Below the pieces are notes generated by a model that was not told where the DNA came from, made no database searches, and saw nothing but the letters and a program-made list of their open reading frames with translations. Of a DNA stretch of 64,000 nt, positions 1 to 11,667 are shown piece by piece (position 1 is the first letter of the stretch; every line of letters begins with the position of its first letter). The stretch is from assembly GCA_017979445.1 (NCBI GenBank), contig CM030714.1, positions 10,181,069-10,245,068 of the forward strand, read 5' to 3'. Source of the stretch: Akebia trifoliata. Taxonomy: Eukaryota > Streptophyta > Magnoliopsida > Ranunculales > Lardizabalaceae. Position numbers and translations under genes: made by a program.

Positions 1-520
1 TTGGTAGGGATAATAATGAGATGGTCTGATATATATAACATCTACTTAAACTTTTACTTCAAAAACATTCCAAAGTAACATTATAAGAACAAATCTTGAA
101 GACTAGTCCACCCTAACAGACTTTAATGATGCCTACTAATCACACAATACAATCTAATTTTTAACCTAATATTTATTGGATTTTTGTTAAGTTTGCATTT
201 CATTATGTCTCAACATCGTCCATGTGTGTTGTTCATTGGGTGGGACCTATTGTGTCAAATGAGCCCTCATAAACCTGAATTTGATTTATGATTGGGGCCA
301 GAAAGCCCTAATAAAAATTTATCAAAAGTCAAGCCAGGATGACCCATTAACAGTACCTTAGTGGGGCCATCAAATTTATTTATTTTTTCAAGTGGGAAGA
401 GGGAGTAGTAGTCCAGCTGGTGTTGTGAGCTAAATGTGGTTGATTATCCTCACAAGGGGGCTGCAATAACTTGGAATGATTAAAGACCTTTTGAAGTGAT
501 CAATTAGATCTCAAAGCTTC
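1..520. repeat. Left copy, block 1, of an old segmental duplication
   Basis: This segment matches 8935-9810 in the same orientation. Shared landmarks in the same order are a CATTGGGTGG-like motif, CACAAACCTGAATT-like and AAGGGGCTGCAAT-like stretches, and a closing CCTTTTGAAG-like motif. The two copies are diverged by many substitutions and small indels, so the duplication is old. No reading frame is conserved across it. A second block of the same duplication lies at 3322-3575. Confidence 0.65.
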
Positions 521-529
521 AAGTCATTT

Positions 530-695
530 ATGAGAAAAAATTGAAAATACAAACATAACACAATCACACAAAACACAAGGATTTACGTGGTTCAGTAATA
601 TGTCTACGTCCACGGAACATAACAAGAACAATTATTATTTTTTCATAAGTTTTACAGTCTTAGAGATTTCTATTTATAACCGAGAATTACCAAAA
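530..695 (-). mobile_element. Copia-type LTR remnant (3' part)
   Basis: Read on the minus strand, this has a TATAAATAG box near 675 followed by a CCGTGGACGTAG motif and a CACGTAAATC motif. That succession is common just downstream of the promoter in many plant copia LTRs. The same motifs are seen in the complete solo LTR at 36217-36581. No coding sequence or target duplication could be found, so this is a fragment. Confidence 0.5.
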
Positions 696-699
696 AAAA

Positions 700-2483
700 A
701 AAAAAAAGTAAAACTCTTTGTAAATACGTGATTTTCGAATCCGAAGAGCACCTTTACGAGAATGTGGAGTTGGCACCATTCTTTTTATAAAAGGGTGTAA
801 ATGGTCACCCGAAAAGTATTTTTAGAAAAAATATCATTTTGGCATTGTAGTGATTCTCGTACGAATTAAGACACCGATCCACCTAACATCCAGGTAAGAA
901 TTCGATTAGAGAGAGAGAAAGGTGTTAGGCACTCATCTCTCTCATCAAGTGATGGTAACCTTAAAAGTTTGGTCATTTTTTAAATAAAGTAAAAATAAAA
1001 TAAAAAAATATTCGAAAGATCAACAACTTGTACTTTTTTAGAGGGATTTGATATTGGCATGGACTATAAGGGTCACTTCATTAAAATATATGATCTTTGT
1101 AGACATCTTGCCTTTGGAGCATAGTTTGAAAAATGTTGGCTAATGGTTGCAGGCCCATTCTCATTGATTGAGAAGGGCCCAATCATCGATAGCTTCAAAA
1201 CTAGTTGAGTAAGGTGTGTGCAAATCGTGTTTAGGGGTTTAAAATAATTTACTTTTAGAAGTGGTCACAACTCCTACACTTTTGACATCTTAGGAGCTTT
1301 GTAAAAATAAAATTGTAAGAGTGAAAGGGGGAGGTAGAAGAAAGAAATGGAAAAGGAAGAAGAGAAGGTACTATGCTTTCTCTAACCCACCTTGAGGTCT
1401 TGACTTCTTTTTTTCTTCTTCTTCCTCTTCTTTCCTTTTTAAGTTCTTAATGAAATTATGTGAGTATTCTTTTAGAGGAGAAGAGATAGTGAGAAGGGAT
1501 AAGAGTTGAGAGAGAAGTTGAGAGTTTTCCTTCTTTTTGAAATTTCTTAAGGTTTGAAGGCATGAGCCCTTTTTGAGAGACAATGGGGATATTTATAGAA
1601 TTTTTGGGTTGTTTTTAGAGTTAAAAATGTCCAAGGGAGAAGGTTAAAAGTTAATAGCATGAGGTGTAGGTATGAAAGGGATGTTATTTGGAGGTTGGAG
1701 AGGGGTATTTGTGTAAGGTGATAGGAATAAGTCATTTTTTACTCAAGTGGGTTAGATCATTCAACCCGTATAGATTGAGTGTTATGTGAAGGGTGTAGGT
1801 GTTTGGTTAAGAAAATGACTTGTGTAAGAAATTAGGTGATTAGGTTTTGTGAGGATAGAGGAAATGGTAACAAGTAATATAAGGATGTGGGGGTGTGTGT
1901 CAGGTGAGTTAATTAAGGAGAAGGGATTTGAGTTGGTTTACTTTTTGAGGGTGATGATGGGATTGATTAGAAAATTTTGGGAGGTGAAGGGTGGTGTTGA
2001 CAAATGTCCCTCTTGATGATCAAGCGTTGCATGAACTTTGCTTGGTGTTGATCATGGGTATGCATATGGGTAAGGGTATAGACTTTAGGTTTGGGCTTAA
2101 TTGGGTAGGGTTTGTGTTTTGATGAGTGTTTGAGTCTTAGAATTGGCTTGAGTCTAGAGTTTGGGTTGCATGGGATTAGGGTTAGGTTAGGTTAAGGCAT
2201 TGGCTAGAGTTAGACTTGTTTTAGGGTGAGAGTAAAACGGTTGAATATTAGTGGACCTTAGGTGGATTTATGACGTTTTCGAGTTAGGGATTAGAGTGAT
2301 GAGAGATGGAGAAGGTTAGGGGCTTGTGAGGCTTTATTGTGGGTCCATAAGACCCTTAGGGGTCATAGGACCTTTTGATTTGATCGAAAAGTCGAATTTC
2401 GAGGGTTTGGGCTTTATAAGGCGTTGACGGATTTTTTTAGAAAAATGGTCTTTTTGAGGGCCGTTCAAATTGGGGTGTCCACA
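700..2483 (-). mobile_element. Degenerate Tat/Ogre-like LTR (minus strand)
   Basis: On the minus strand the segment begins with TGTGGACACCCC at 2483, very like the TGTAGACACCCC start of the Tat-type LTR at 53960. It has a CTATAAATAT promoter box near 1590-1600 and a GTGCCTAACACCTT motif near 918-932, also present near the end of the 53960 LTR. Length is comparable (about 1.7 kb). The 3' end and a target duplication could not be fixed, so it may be a truncated or solo LTR. Short frames inside are not supported as genes. Confidence 0.5.
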
Positions 2484-3321
2484 CTTCCTAAAACAAAAAC
2501 CCCCTAAAATAAAAAACCCTTAAGAAAGTATTACACAATTTCCCTTTTCGTATCCCTTAAAAAATTTAGGCTGAAACTCTGCCCCCGCAGCTCTACGTAG
2601 CGCAACAGAATATAAGACATTTACCCAACAATTTAAGAGACCACCCTCTCTTTATTTCGCAATAAGATTCAACATTTCTTAAATCAATGGATTAAGTTCT
2701 TTCTCAAATATCTACCTGCTTAATTGTTCACTTAGTATGATAGATTCACAATTTTTTTTTTTTCCCTTTCTGATTGCATCACTGAACAACCTTGATAGGA
2801 ATCTGCCTAATATCCCATCCTTGGATTAGTTTGTATCTTGAACTCAAATTTCTCTAAGTCACACTTATTCAACCCATATATAATGCAATTTTGTGCATAT
2901 TAAGGGATGGATAAAACGATTCTAACCCTTTTTTTCACCACCATTTGATTCTAGATAAGATTATATACCATTGTAAGGGATGGATGTACCTCTTATAGAG
3001 GTGCACATCTCGATGGAGGACCTTTTCTTTGCTAACACACAAACTTAGGTTGTTATCCCTGTCCAAATCCTACAAATTTGGGAACAAAATAACCCCCAAA
3101 CTTCCACCACAGAAACATGAAAATGGGGTTGAAGTACAGACAAAACCTTTACGGATCACTTCGATATATTTGATTGTATTTACGTTTGTCGTTATTGGCC
3201 ATATGAATACGAAAACCAATAAAATCATTCTAGTGATCCTTCCAAACACATCCTTATAAATGTTGGCCACAACATGAAATATATTGGTCTATTTTTGGTT
3301 CATTTAAAGAGGAACTTGAAT
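2484..3321. other. Intergenic, nothing recognised
   Basis: AT-rich DNA between the Tat-like LTR and the second block of the segmental duplication. Short overlapping frames on both strands near 3030-3270 have no recognisable domain and look like chance. No RNA gene or repeat boundary was found. Confidence 0.5.
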
Positions 3322-3575
3322 CTAAGAAGATGACAAACAAAAGATTAACATTACCCCAAAATGATATGTAAAGCAAATTAACTAAGCCATCAAAGAGCCT
3401 CATAATGCACCACTAGCTCATGTGTGGGTGTGATTGCTTCAACCCATCACCATGGATTCTTTCTACAAAACCCTAATGTTAGGTCATGAGTTGATGTGTC
3501 AAGACACAATGTACCATAAGATCATAAACCTTGTAGGACCACATTATTTCTAGGTCTTTATGTTATACTTTAAGG
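3322..3575. repeat. Left copy, block 2, of the segmental duplication
   Basis: Matches 11668-11905 in the same orientation, with shared motifs AAGAAGATGACAA, CATGTGTGGGTGTGATT, TTAGGTCATGAGTTGATGTG and AACCTTGTAGGACC. The offset to the right copy is about 8.3 kb, close to the 8.9-kb offset of block 1, as expected for one duplication event followed by unequal insertions. Confidence 0.65.
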
Positions 3576-3855
3576 TGTTTAAACATAACCAGAAAAACTA
3601 TTAACTCTAATAAAACAAAATATTTTTTTATTTTATTGTAAGAGTGAGCTGAGGTTGGGCAGATCTGAACCAGAGAATATTAGAAGAAATTAAGAATTTA
3701 CAACCTAGTGTACAAAATACTACTAGCATCTCATGGACAATAGATGATAAGATTTGTGTGATGTCCATATAACTAATTTGGATGGAAAATATATCAATTA
3801 GTTAGGATAATATGTCAAATTTGGAATAAAGTTAGCTAAATTAGACATTCTCACA

Positions 3856-4195
3856 AGTAGGGCTATCCACAAATCAGATTAGAGCCAAAATCGGTCCAGA
3901 TCAAGGATTTGAATTCTAACAAGGACACAATCCGATTTGATAACTTATCAAATTGGTTTTGGATAAACCATGTTCCAACCACCCAATTTGATGAAGTGCT
4001 TGAGGATATATTAATGATGTAAAGTTATATTATATATTTTAGTTAGATATACGATGTGCATCATGTTTTATATATATTTTTATCAAATTGAATCGGATTT
4101 GATTAGAACCGATCAAATAATATTTGATTATTTGGATCGGATAGGACCTAAAATTACAAATGATATTGTATTGGGCCTAGATTCTGGAGCTTAAA
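3856..4195. repeat. Dispersed GGATCGGAT-type repeat, copy 1
   Basis: Homologous to 40736-41180: both carry a GATCAAGGATTT motif, a TAACTTATC(A/G)GATTGGTT-like stretch, an ATATTTTATTTAGA/ATATTTTAGTTAGA stretch and a GGATAGGACC/GGATTGAACT stretch. It is probably a non-autonomous DNA element, but I could not identify terminal repeats with confidence. Confidence 0.45.
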
Positions 4196-4261
4196 GTGAC
4201 ATCCGCTTGGTTCAAATATAATAAATTTCTTATCAAAGACATTATTATTATGAATAAGGAG

Positions 4262-4385
4262 TTTCTGTGCCCCCCCCTCCAATCATAGAACCATAAATCT
4301 TTTTCGTGTGTATCCCAAGGCAAATGATCTATGGTTTTGTGATGGGGGCGATGTCGACTCGTGTGTGTGTTAGATTATCACGACT
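4262..4385. repeat. Palindromic MITE of the CCATAGATC family (short copy)
   Basis: The two halves are near reverse complements around a GTGTATCCCAAGG centre: AACCATAAATCTTT on the left answers AAATGATCTATGGTT on the right. The right end ATTATCACGACT recurs at the ends of copies near 19665 and 34398. Confidence 0.5.
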
Positions 4386-4948
4386 TTATTATTATTATTA
4401 TTTTTAGATATTTTATTATTATTTTGTATTGTATTGACTAGTAATCAAACACGGAGGCTAAGGACTTGGTCTAAGTAAAAAAAAGAGTGAACTTTAATTT
4501 GAATGTTTTTGGCTAATAAATGTTCCAAAAGCCAAAATCAACATATGCCATGCGTCAGCAAAGAAGACCAAGTCTCATTGATAGGTAAGGTCTCTTATAA
4601 CGGCTTAATGGTGGACTAGTGTTACTTTTAAGGGTTCAAGTCATAATACCGCACCAACATGCTTTTCAAATAATAATCTGAACCCACATTTTAGACGGGT
4701 GCCTCTAAAAGTCCTTAGTGGAGAGCTGCAATGGTTGAAGTATTTAATGCATTATAATGCAACGATACGTGGATCCTTGTCTCACCAACTTCTAACATGA
4801 ATGTCATTGGTTCAAAGTCGATACATTCAAAGTAAGACGGCTAATGATTCCATTGAATGATACAAAACATGTTTGATTGCTAAAGAGTTTCACCTACTTT
4901 CAGATACTGGCTACTATAAAACTTTTAGTCGTTGTTGGTCAAACGAAT

Positions 4949-6224
4949 TAGGGGTGCACATTGGATTGAGTCAAATCGAGAATCGAAACAAATAAAAGCA
5001 TTTTAGATTGGGTTGGTTCGATTTTAACATGCATCAGTTCGGTTATTATGGTTTGTTAAAATAAATAATCCATTGATTCAATTTGATTCTTGATTCAAGG
5101 ATATCATAGAACCAACCCAAATCAAGAACCAAGCTTGTATATATATGGGAGCAGTTCAGTAGTCCTAAAGTTCGCCAAACATTTTTCAAAACATAGGTTA
5201 GAAGCTTTGGAATGAGCTGATTTTTTGTGAGGATGATCTATACGATGAAGAGATCATCCTCTCCAAAAATCGGCTTATTTTGAAATTTCTAACCCTAGTT
5301 TACAAATTGAAGAATCGTAGACCGTCCATTTTTTGTAAACCATTTTTTTTATGGGGTTAGAAGTTTCGGAATGGGCTGATTTTTGGTGATGATGATTTAC
5401 TCACCATAGAGACAAAAAATCAATCAATTTCAAAACTTTTAACCCATGTAAGACAAAACACGTAAGGCAAAACGTAGGGTAAATAGTAGGGTGCCGAACA
5501 TGCCCCATAATATTTTTTTCCCATTGAGAAACTTTTTTTTTTTTTCCAAATTTTATTTGGGTTCGGGGGAGCACAACCTATAAGAGAAATTAGAATTCAG
5601 AGGAGCTGTTGAGAGATTCTAATGGAAATAACCTCACCATTGGTTCTAGCTCTCACCGCTTGGAATGTTATGTGAAGACATGTGAACACCACTTGTTTGA
5701 TAAATTACCCAACACCCACTAATCGATCTAAAATGAATGTCGATCCAATTTTACGGGAGATAAAGTTGATTGTCAAGTTCACAAAAGTAGTTTTGATAAG
5801 TTTGAGAATATCAATCTTTTTTTGAACACCAATTGTTTGATAAATTACCCAACACCCACTAATCGACCTAAAATGAGTGTGGATCCTATGTTTCTGAAGA
5901 TAAAGTTAATTTATCAAACAAGTGGTCAACAAGCCATTTGACCAATCCGAGTTAGTTTTTGAACTGTCACTGAAGTTGATTATCAAGTTCAACCATTAAA
6001 CTCTCAAAACTACTTCTTGGGGAGAAGAGAAACCCATCTTCAGAACAACTTGATGTATTTAATAAGGTAGAAGAATCGAGAATCGAATCAAACCGAACTA
6101 AGGTCAGTTTGGGTAGGTTCAGATCTATGGGGTAATTGGTTCGGTTTCGATTCCAAATTTATAGAACCGATCATGTTTGGTTCAATTCCGATTTTACCTC
6201 AAAACTGAACCATGTGCATCCCTA
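4949..6224. mobile_element. Non-autonomous hAT-like element, 1276 bp
   Basis: Terminal inverted repeats TAGGGGTGCACA (start) and TGTGCATCCCTA (end) are flanked by an 8-bp target duplication, AAACGAAT at 4941-4948 and AAACGAAG at 6225-6232, with one mismatch. TIR style and 8-bp duplication are those of the hAT superfamily. No transposase frame is present. It contains a nested foldback (5137-5513) and two direct copies of a ~100-bp segment (5688-5790 and 5824-5930). Confidence 0.7.
5137..5513. mobile_element. Nested foldback element, copy 1
   Basis: Outer ends ATATATGGGAGCAGTTC and, reversed, ATATTATGGGGCATGTTC form inverted repeats. Inside are four related arms built on TTAGAAG..GGAATGAGCTGATTTTTGG and GAGGATGATCT, alternating in orientation. 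The same inner arms occur at 25100-25385 inside an unrelated host element, so this is a mobile family that inserts into other elements. Confidence 0.5.
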
Positions 6225-6232
6225 AAACGAAG

Positions 6233-6750
6233 TACATTTGAGCCATTTTATCATTTGCCATGGTGAGACATTGGATAATTCGTCAACTTGACATGATAAT
6301 GTGTGATGATATGCAATATTTCTCTTATCAATGATTGTTATCCGGTAGATACCCAAGCATTGAACAAAATAAAGATTGACCGAGACTTATGTTGAACACA
6401 ATGTCCTTAAGACAATTTTGTTCCCGCAATTTAGTGCTCACAGATCAATGAACAATTGTCTCATAAGTTACAACGATCACACATGCAGAGGTAGCACTAT
6501 AATCTACACGTCTAGCGAACCGAACGCTAAGGTTGTACTCTCAAAGAATGCAGACGAGAAATCAGAATGCAAGTACGTTAAAACAGCAGAGAAGAGAAAA
6601 AATTTTGAATGAGCAAAACTAAGGTCGAAATGACCTATTTATAGAATATTGTGGGACCTACTTAAATAGTAGCTCAAATAGACCCACTCGATCACAAAAA
6701 TCTAGAAAAAACTGCAGATTTTTTTAATAGTGATAACAAGCATGATGAAT
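6233..6750 (-). mobile_element. LTR-like remnant, uncertain family
   Basis: On the minus strand there is a CTATAAATAG box near 6636-6646 followed by about 300 bases of transcript-leader-like sequence ending near a TACCGG motif at 6340. The arrangement resembles the R-U5 part of a plant LTR. No boundary, PBS or coding sequence was found. The plus-strand frame at 6376-6612 is not supported as a gene. Confidence 0.3.
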
Positions 6751-6754
6751 GCCC

Positions 6755-7260
6755 AATTAAAATTGATGATCTAAAAATGCATGAACGTGGTCAATTTCAT
6801 TATTTCGAGTCTACTATATATAATGATGAAAAGATTGGAGAAGGTGTTGTTTATATAATTAGAGTAATTAAAGTGGAGGTGTACTTCAAGATTAATATTA
6901 TGTGACAAAAGCATACCAATATTATTAAAAAGAAAATTCAATAAAATTATGCTTATAAAAAAAACAACTACAATTTATGGATTTAAATGTTTCTGGACAA
7001 AAATTTACATGCTAACTAATTAAACATAGTAAAGATAAGGACGTTGAGATATAAAAGTAGAAATACGAGAAAAGATAAAATTAAAAATGAACACATTCGG
7101 AAAAAATATGAGAATAACCCCAATAGACAAAAACTCAGAGAAGTCAAATACAATGATTTAGGCATATCCAACGAAAACTTATTAAAATACGAGTTAGAAA
7201 AAGTATTCAAGTTGAAAGTCTTAAAAGATCGAGCAAATAAACCACAAGAACTTCATTAAA
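6755..7260 (+). pseudogene. RTE-type LINE reverse transcriptase remnant (3' part)
   Basis: A broken reading frame matches the C-terminal part of plant RTE/BovB-like LINE proteins. The clearest stretch is at about 7062-7145 (TRKDKIKNEHIRKK), which falls in the conserved TRKDRIRNE-type block. Upstream, near 6795-6850, is a weaker match to the Y.S.I..D..I.E.V block. Several stops separate the pieces, so it is a dead fragment. Related remnants lie at 35310-35670 and 39480-39600. Confidence 0.6.
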
Positions 7261-7910
7261 GAAAATAAATGCTAATAAAGCATTTGCTTAGATTGAAGGT
7301 AACGGCTAATAATTATTTAATACACCCTAATACTGAGTTTCTTGCTAAAAGCCCCTGACTTTTTTATTAAATTTTTTTTTTTTTTAGGCAACTGAATCTA
7401 CTTAGCAAAATTTTGTTAAACTTAAATACACCATTAACTTAAAAAAAGATGGAACTCCCCAAAATATCATTTCTTACCTATTTTATCTTACCTAAAATTT
7501 TCGAAGACTGCTGTGATACATTCCAATTATTTGTGATGGTGAACAATGTTCATTCAATTGTGAAGTTAAACTTTGATTTTAAACATGGCCTAAATTTTGA
7601 TATTTATTGATATGTGCCCGTATTGAATATCGGGCAATATCTATCTGATGTAGAATTCCTCGCTTTACAAAAGAGGCAAATTTATATTTTTAGAAAGTAG
7701 TGAATTCGTTGCTTTTAAACAAATAAATGACGAACTTAAGCTTTGCAAATGTAAACAAGTTTATTGCTTCTTAAAAGTAGTGATTTCATCATTTGAACAA
7801 ATCTTCATGAGATGCCTTCCTCGCAATACTTTCCAAATACATTGGAGGAAAAAAGTTAAAAACAAAAATAAAAGTCCCAAAGACTTGAATACAAAGCATT
7901 AATAAAGCAT
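7261..7910. other. Intergenic, nothing recognised
   Basis: AT-rich sequence with poly-A and poly-T runs. I see no gene, RNA gene or bounded repeat. Confidence 0.5.
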
Positions 7911-7914
7911 TGAG

Positions 7915-8110
7915 TACTTTGGCCTAGTCGCAAGCTGAGCCTTGATAAGCTCCTCAAGAATGGTAGGTCAAATGTTTGAAACCCCAAGGAGCAATGAATT
8001 ATTTAGGGCCACCCTCTAGGATATGGTTGGCTCTTGACTCAACCAGGTGCACATAGGACTTTCTGAGACGGCGGTGCATGTGGCCATGGCATGGCATTAG
8101 TCTCACCCAA
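7915..8110 (+). mobile_element. tRNA-derived SINE
   Basis: A pol III A-box-like TGGCCTAGTCGCAAG at about 7920 is followed some 50 bases later by a B-box-like TGTTTGAAACCCC at about 7972, the spacing of tRNA-derived SINE heads. The stretch GAGCCTTGATAAG recurs at 24474 in a second copy. The 3' end is not clear. Confidence 0.5.
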
Positions 8111-8303
8111 AAGGTGGGAATACCATGTTTCTATTAATAAGCATGCCAATTTTTTTACTTCTCTATGTAGACAACAACTTATTTTCAACAGGATTGATGT
8201 ATTATAGGTAAAAGTTGTGTGCCAATAGTACCTCTCTTTGGAAGAATAACAAAAGGAAGTACATTTACTACGGTGGCGTGCTAGCTATGCACACGGTATC
8301 TTA

Positions 8304-8655
8304 GAGAAACTCCAATGCAATCGAGCTCGAGCTAGGCATCCCCTCCATACTGTTTTGTAGAGCCATATCCTTGACAAGTAATCCAATGCACTCTGTGTCA
8401 AAAAAGGCATTTTGAATTATTTTGGAGAGAGAAAAAGAGGAAGAGGCAAAAGAAGGGAGCGAGATTCTCTCTCTTTACCTGTGGTGATAAAAAAGATGAC
8501 AATTGAAAATCATTTTACTGTAGACGAATTTGTGGAGAGTCGTTTTGGTTAGTACAATTGGAGTGCAAATCCCTTGAATAAGCAAAATACATCTCCATAA
8601 TAAAATGCCTTCCAATTTTACCTATCCATTATGGCTCTTTGCGTTGGAGTTGCTC
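8304..8655. mobile_element. Tourist-like MITE (TTA target duplication), 352 bp
   Basis: Ends GAGAAACTCCAATGCA and TGCGTTGGAGTTGCTC are inverted repeats, flanked on both sides by TTA (8301-8303 and 8656-8658). The TTA duplication and GAGCATCTCCAAC-type ends suggest the PIF/Harbinger (Tourist) group. A relative lies at 14753-15091. Confidence 0.6.
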
Positions 8656-8934
8656 TTACTATTATGGTAGAATGTAAAATGGTCAACACACGAAGACCAA
8701 TGTCTTAAGGTCCAAATCATTGGATAATTGTAGAAATTTGTGTGTTGTAAGTCCCAAGGAACATCCAATTGTTTAGGCCTTGGGACAATGGCATGTTAGA
8801 GCTGACAATTACACTGGATGATTTTATTTTAGTCTAGAGATAATGTATGATTAATATAAAAATCAAGACAATCCCGAGAAAATTTAAACTACTTAATGTT
8901 TTGAGATTAAATATTACCCATAGTTGGTATACAC

Positions 8935-9810
8935 AATGAAGAGATGATGGAATGTAACATCTTCTTAAATTTTACTTAAAAATATTCCAAAACACTATTA
9001 TAACACATTATTTAATGCAAAACTTAAAGACTAATGCACTATATATAACTAAACCTAATGACACCGACTAATCGAAATAATACACTTCTTAACCTAATAA
9101 TATACATCAACTTTTAGTTAAGTTTGCGTTTTAGGTGGCATATTAGCATCTATACATATTGCTTATTGGGTGGCACCAAGGGGCATCAATTCAGGCCCCA
9201 CAAACCTGAATTCGAATAATGAAGGTAGGACAGTTCTTTAAAAAAAAAAATTGTTAAAAGCCAAACTTGGACATAATTAAATTTTGATTTATATTATTAA
9301 GTGTTTTTGGTAGGGGGAACCATTTAAGCTTTAAGAGATGGTTTATTGGAAAACTAAACCCAACTATAAAGTATTTATTTACGTCTTTAATATCTTTACC
9401 AATCAATAATCGTTACTAGCAGATCTTACATTGATGAGGTTAAAATAGAAGTACTGTAACTAATTAAAATAGGGGTCTTGTTAACCTGTGCCCTTAGGGC
9501 ACATGTTAAAGTGCAATAAATACACTTTGGAAATTGGAATCTGAGGGTATTTTGATAATTAATAATTTTTAAAGGCATTTTTTATACCAAATCCAATTTT
9601 CAAAGTGTATTTATTGCACTTTAACGTGTGCCCTTAGGACACACGTTAACAAAATCCTTGATTTAATTAAAATGCCAAACAAACCATCCTTAATGAGCCA
9701 GCTGGTTTTAAGACCCAAATGTGTATGATTAAGCTGTTTTAAGCCTGGCAAGGGGCTGCAATTATTGAAAATGACCATGGAAACCCTTTTGAAGAGACAA
9801 GTTGTTGGAT
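8935..9810. repeat. Right copy, block 1, of the segmental duplication
   Basis: Diverged direct copy of 1-520. It is longer because a palindromic MITE (9473-9657) and some flanking sequence lie inside it and are absent from the left copy, so that MITE arrived after the duplication or was lost from the other copy. Confidence 0.65.
9473..9657. mobile_element. ACACGTTAA palindromic MITE, copy 1
   Basis: The two ends are long inverted repeats. GGGTCTTGTTAAC and AGTGCAATAAATACACTTTG on the left answer CAAAGTGTATTTATTGCACT and GTTAACAAAATCC on the right. A second small palindrome, GTGTGCCCTTAGG-type, sits just inside each end, so each terminus can fold on itself. Related copies are at 15833-16013, 21384-21569 and 26462-26654. 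Confidence 0.65.
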
Positions 9811-10985
9811 TTCGCTGGAAAATAATTGTCTTGGAAAATGAATTCCATTATGGAAGATAAAATGAATTCGCATCGCACCTCCTGACGTTACAAAACTTTT
9901 AAAAATAGTATTTAATATTTCAAAAATTATATTTAATATTTATTCTCTTAAAAAATATTATATGTTGTTAAATAACTTGGTCGAGTTTCTAATCTAACCT
10001 GACTAGGTGCATTTTTGAGTTAATTTAATAATTTGCCATATTGTCTCGGAGAGTTGGTTCCATAGAACTTTTGGGTCAAGTTAGATCGAAATTAAATTAA
10101 ATTGATTTGATTCGATTGAATTTGAAGTTGACTCAATTATTTTTAAAAATACGTTAAAATCCAATTAGTTTTTTGATGATTTCCTAGGTTCAATAAACTA
10201 TAGAATTAATTTTTCAATGACCATTTTTTCAAGCAATTTGTATCCCCTTGAAAATGAATCATATGCAATCAAAAAAATCTTAAGAAATTTGTTGATTTCA
10301 TTCCTCGAAATATCTCTATCTGTTCATTGATATATTATGATGTATTTAAATTTTATAACGGTTTTTTATATATGAATGTATAGAGTCACAACCTTGTATT
10401 AAATCTAATCAATTTTTAAAATTTTCTCACGATTCTCAGATCAGGCATTGCACACAAACGTTTACCATCAAGAGATGGATGAAGACCTAAAAACCACTAT
10501 CGACGACGGTTTAATTCACGACGAGATTGTGATGCACTATAAGACCAAATTGTTGCATGTCTTTATAAAAATGTAATGGTCCCAAATATCACTAAAGTTA
10601 TTGTCCCTTAAAGGACAATATAAATGTTACCATCTTGATGTTTGCTTTTTTATCGTCAAGTTCAAAAGTTACAATGCTTATTATTGACGGATGTGCCAGG
10701 TGATGATGACTTGACATTAGTAACCCAACTCAGTTTCTATGGGCACCACCCAAGTAAAAAGTAAAAGTTGGTATAATAAATGACTTAAAAGCCACGACAT
10801 ATATCATAACATATGGTGCACAAGTCATGGCTTAAAGGCAACATAAAATAACTTGAACATTTTTTATTTATTTTATTTGGGGACATGGGTTAATCACCTT
10901 TTTATGTGGAAATCCATCTCTTTCATATTCTTAAGGCTAATGATTTTCGAATTCGGTTTTTTTTCTTTTTCACTCAATCTATGGT
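9811..10985. other. Intergenic, nothing firm
   Basis: AT-rich DNA with many small diverged repeats. Short overlapping frames near 10853-11079 on both strands run into a MITE and are not supported. Confidence 0.45.
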
Positions 10986-11125
10986 CAAGTGACATGGCAA
11001 AGGTATGTAACCATAGATATTTTCTTTGTGTATCCCGAAGAAAATGATCTAGATTATGTGACCTTGCCACATCATTCAATTACAGATCGAGTGAAAAAAT
11101 CGAGTCTAAAAAATTCATGACTTTG
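10986..11125. repeat. CCATAGATC-family MITE, diverged copy
   Basis: Carries AACCATAGATATTTTC and GTGTATCCCGAAG with a reversed partner ATGATCTAGATTATGTG, then CTTGCCACATCA and a GATCGAGTGAAAAAA stretch. The last two recur at about 11518-11560 in a second, similar copy. Confidence 0.45.
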
Positions 11126-11474
11126 TTCCTAATTGTTAGATTCTAATTTTGGATTGTCATAATTAAATTTTAAAAATTGATTTAGAAAATTTAGAATCTT
11201 GTTTGATTACATTGTTTTCTAAATTAAATTTCAAAATCTATTATTATAATCTTCTCTTTTTAATTTTGTACTTACGGTTGTGTCACGGAATATTATATAC
11301 CTAAGCGTGAAAATCTCGTATTAATAAGCAAGAAATAGATTTAAGAATTGCAGTTAATGGGTTTTGCATCTTTTCTTATTCTATTACGAGAGAATCATTT
11401 TTATAAGAGTCGTGATTTTTGGACTTGATTTATACTCAGCTAGCGTTTCAAGGGTATAGAATTATAAATTGTTT

Positions 11475-11580
11475 TCTTCAAGATACACAAAGGAAAAGAT
11501 CTATGGTTCAGTGGCCTTGCCACATCAGTCGAGTACAGATCGAGTGAAAAAAATGAGTCCAAAATTCATTAGCCATTTTA
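11475..11580. repeat. CCATAGATC-family MITE, second diverged copy
   Basis: Has TTCAAGATACACAAAGG, AAAAGATCTATGGTT, CTTGCCACATCAGTC and GATCGAGTGAAAAAA, matching the 10986-11125 copy about 460 bases upstream. The two may be the ends of one larger element. Confidence 0.45.
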
Positions 11581-11667
11581 TAATCTAAATCAAACGTAAA
11601 ATCAAATTCCATAATCAAATTATGGGCAAGAATTAGATTCCAAAAACCGAAACAAACACTCCTTTAT

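Noticed and set aside
1371..1735. Minus-strand frames near the Tat-like LTR promoter
   Set aside because: Lys/Glu- and Ser/Leu-rich low-complexity translations of LTR sequence; no domain.
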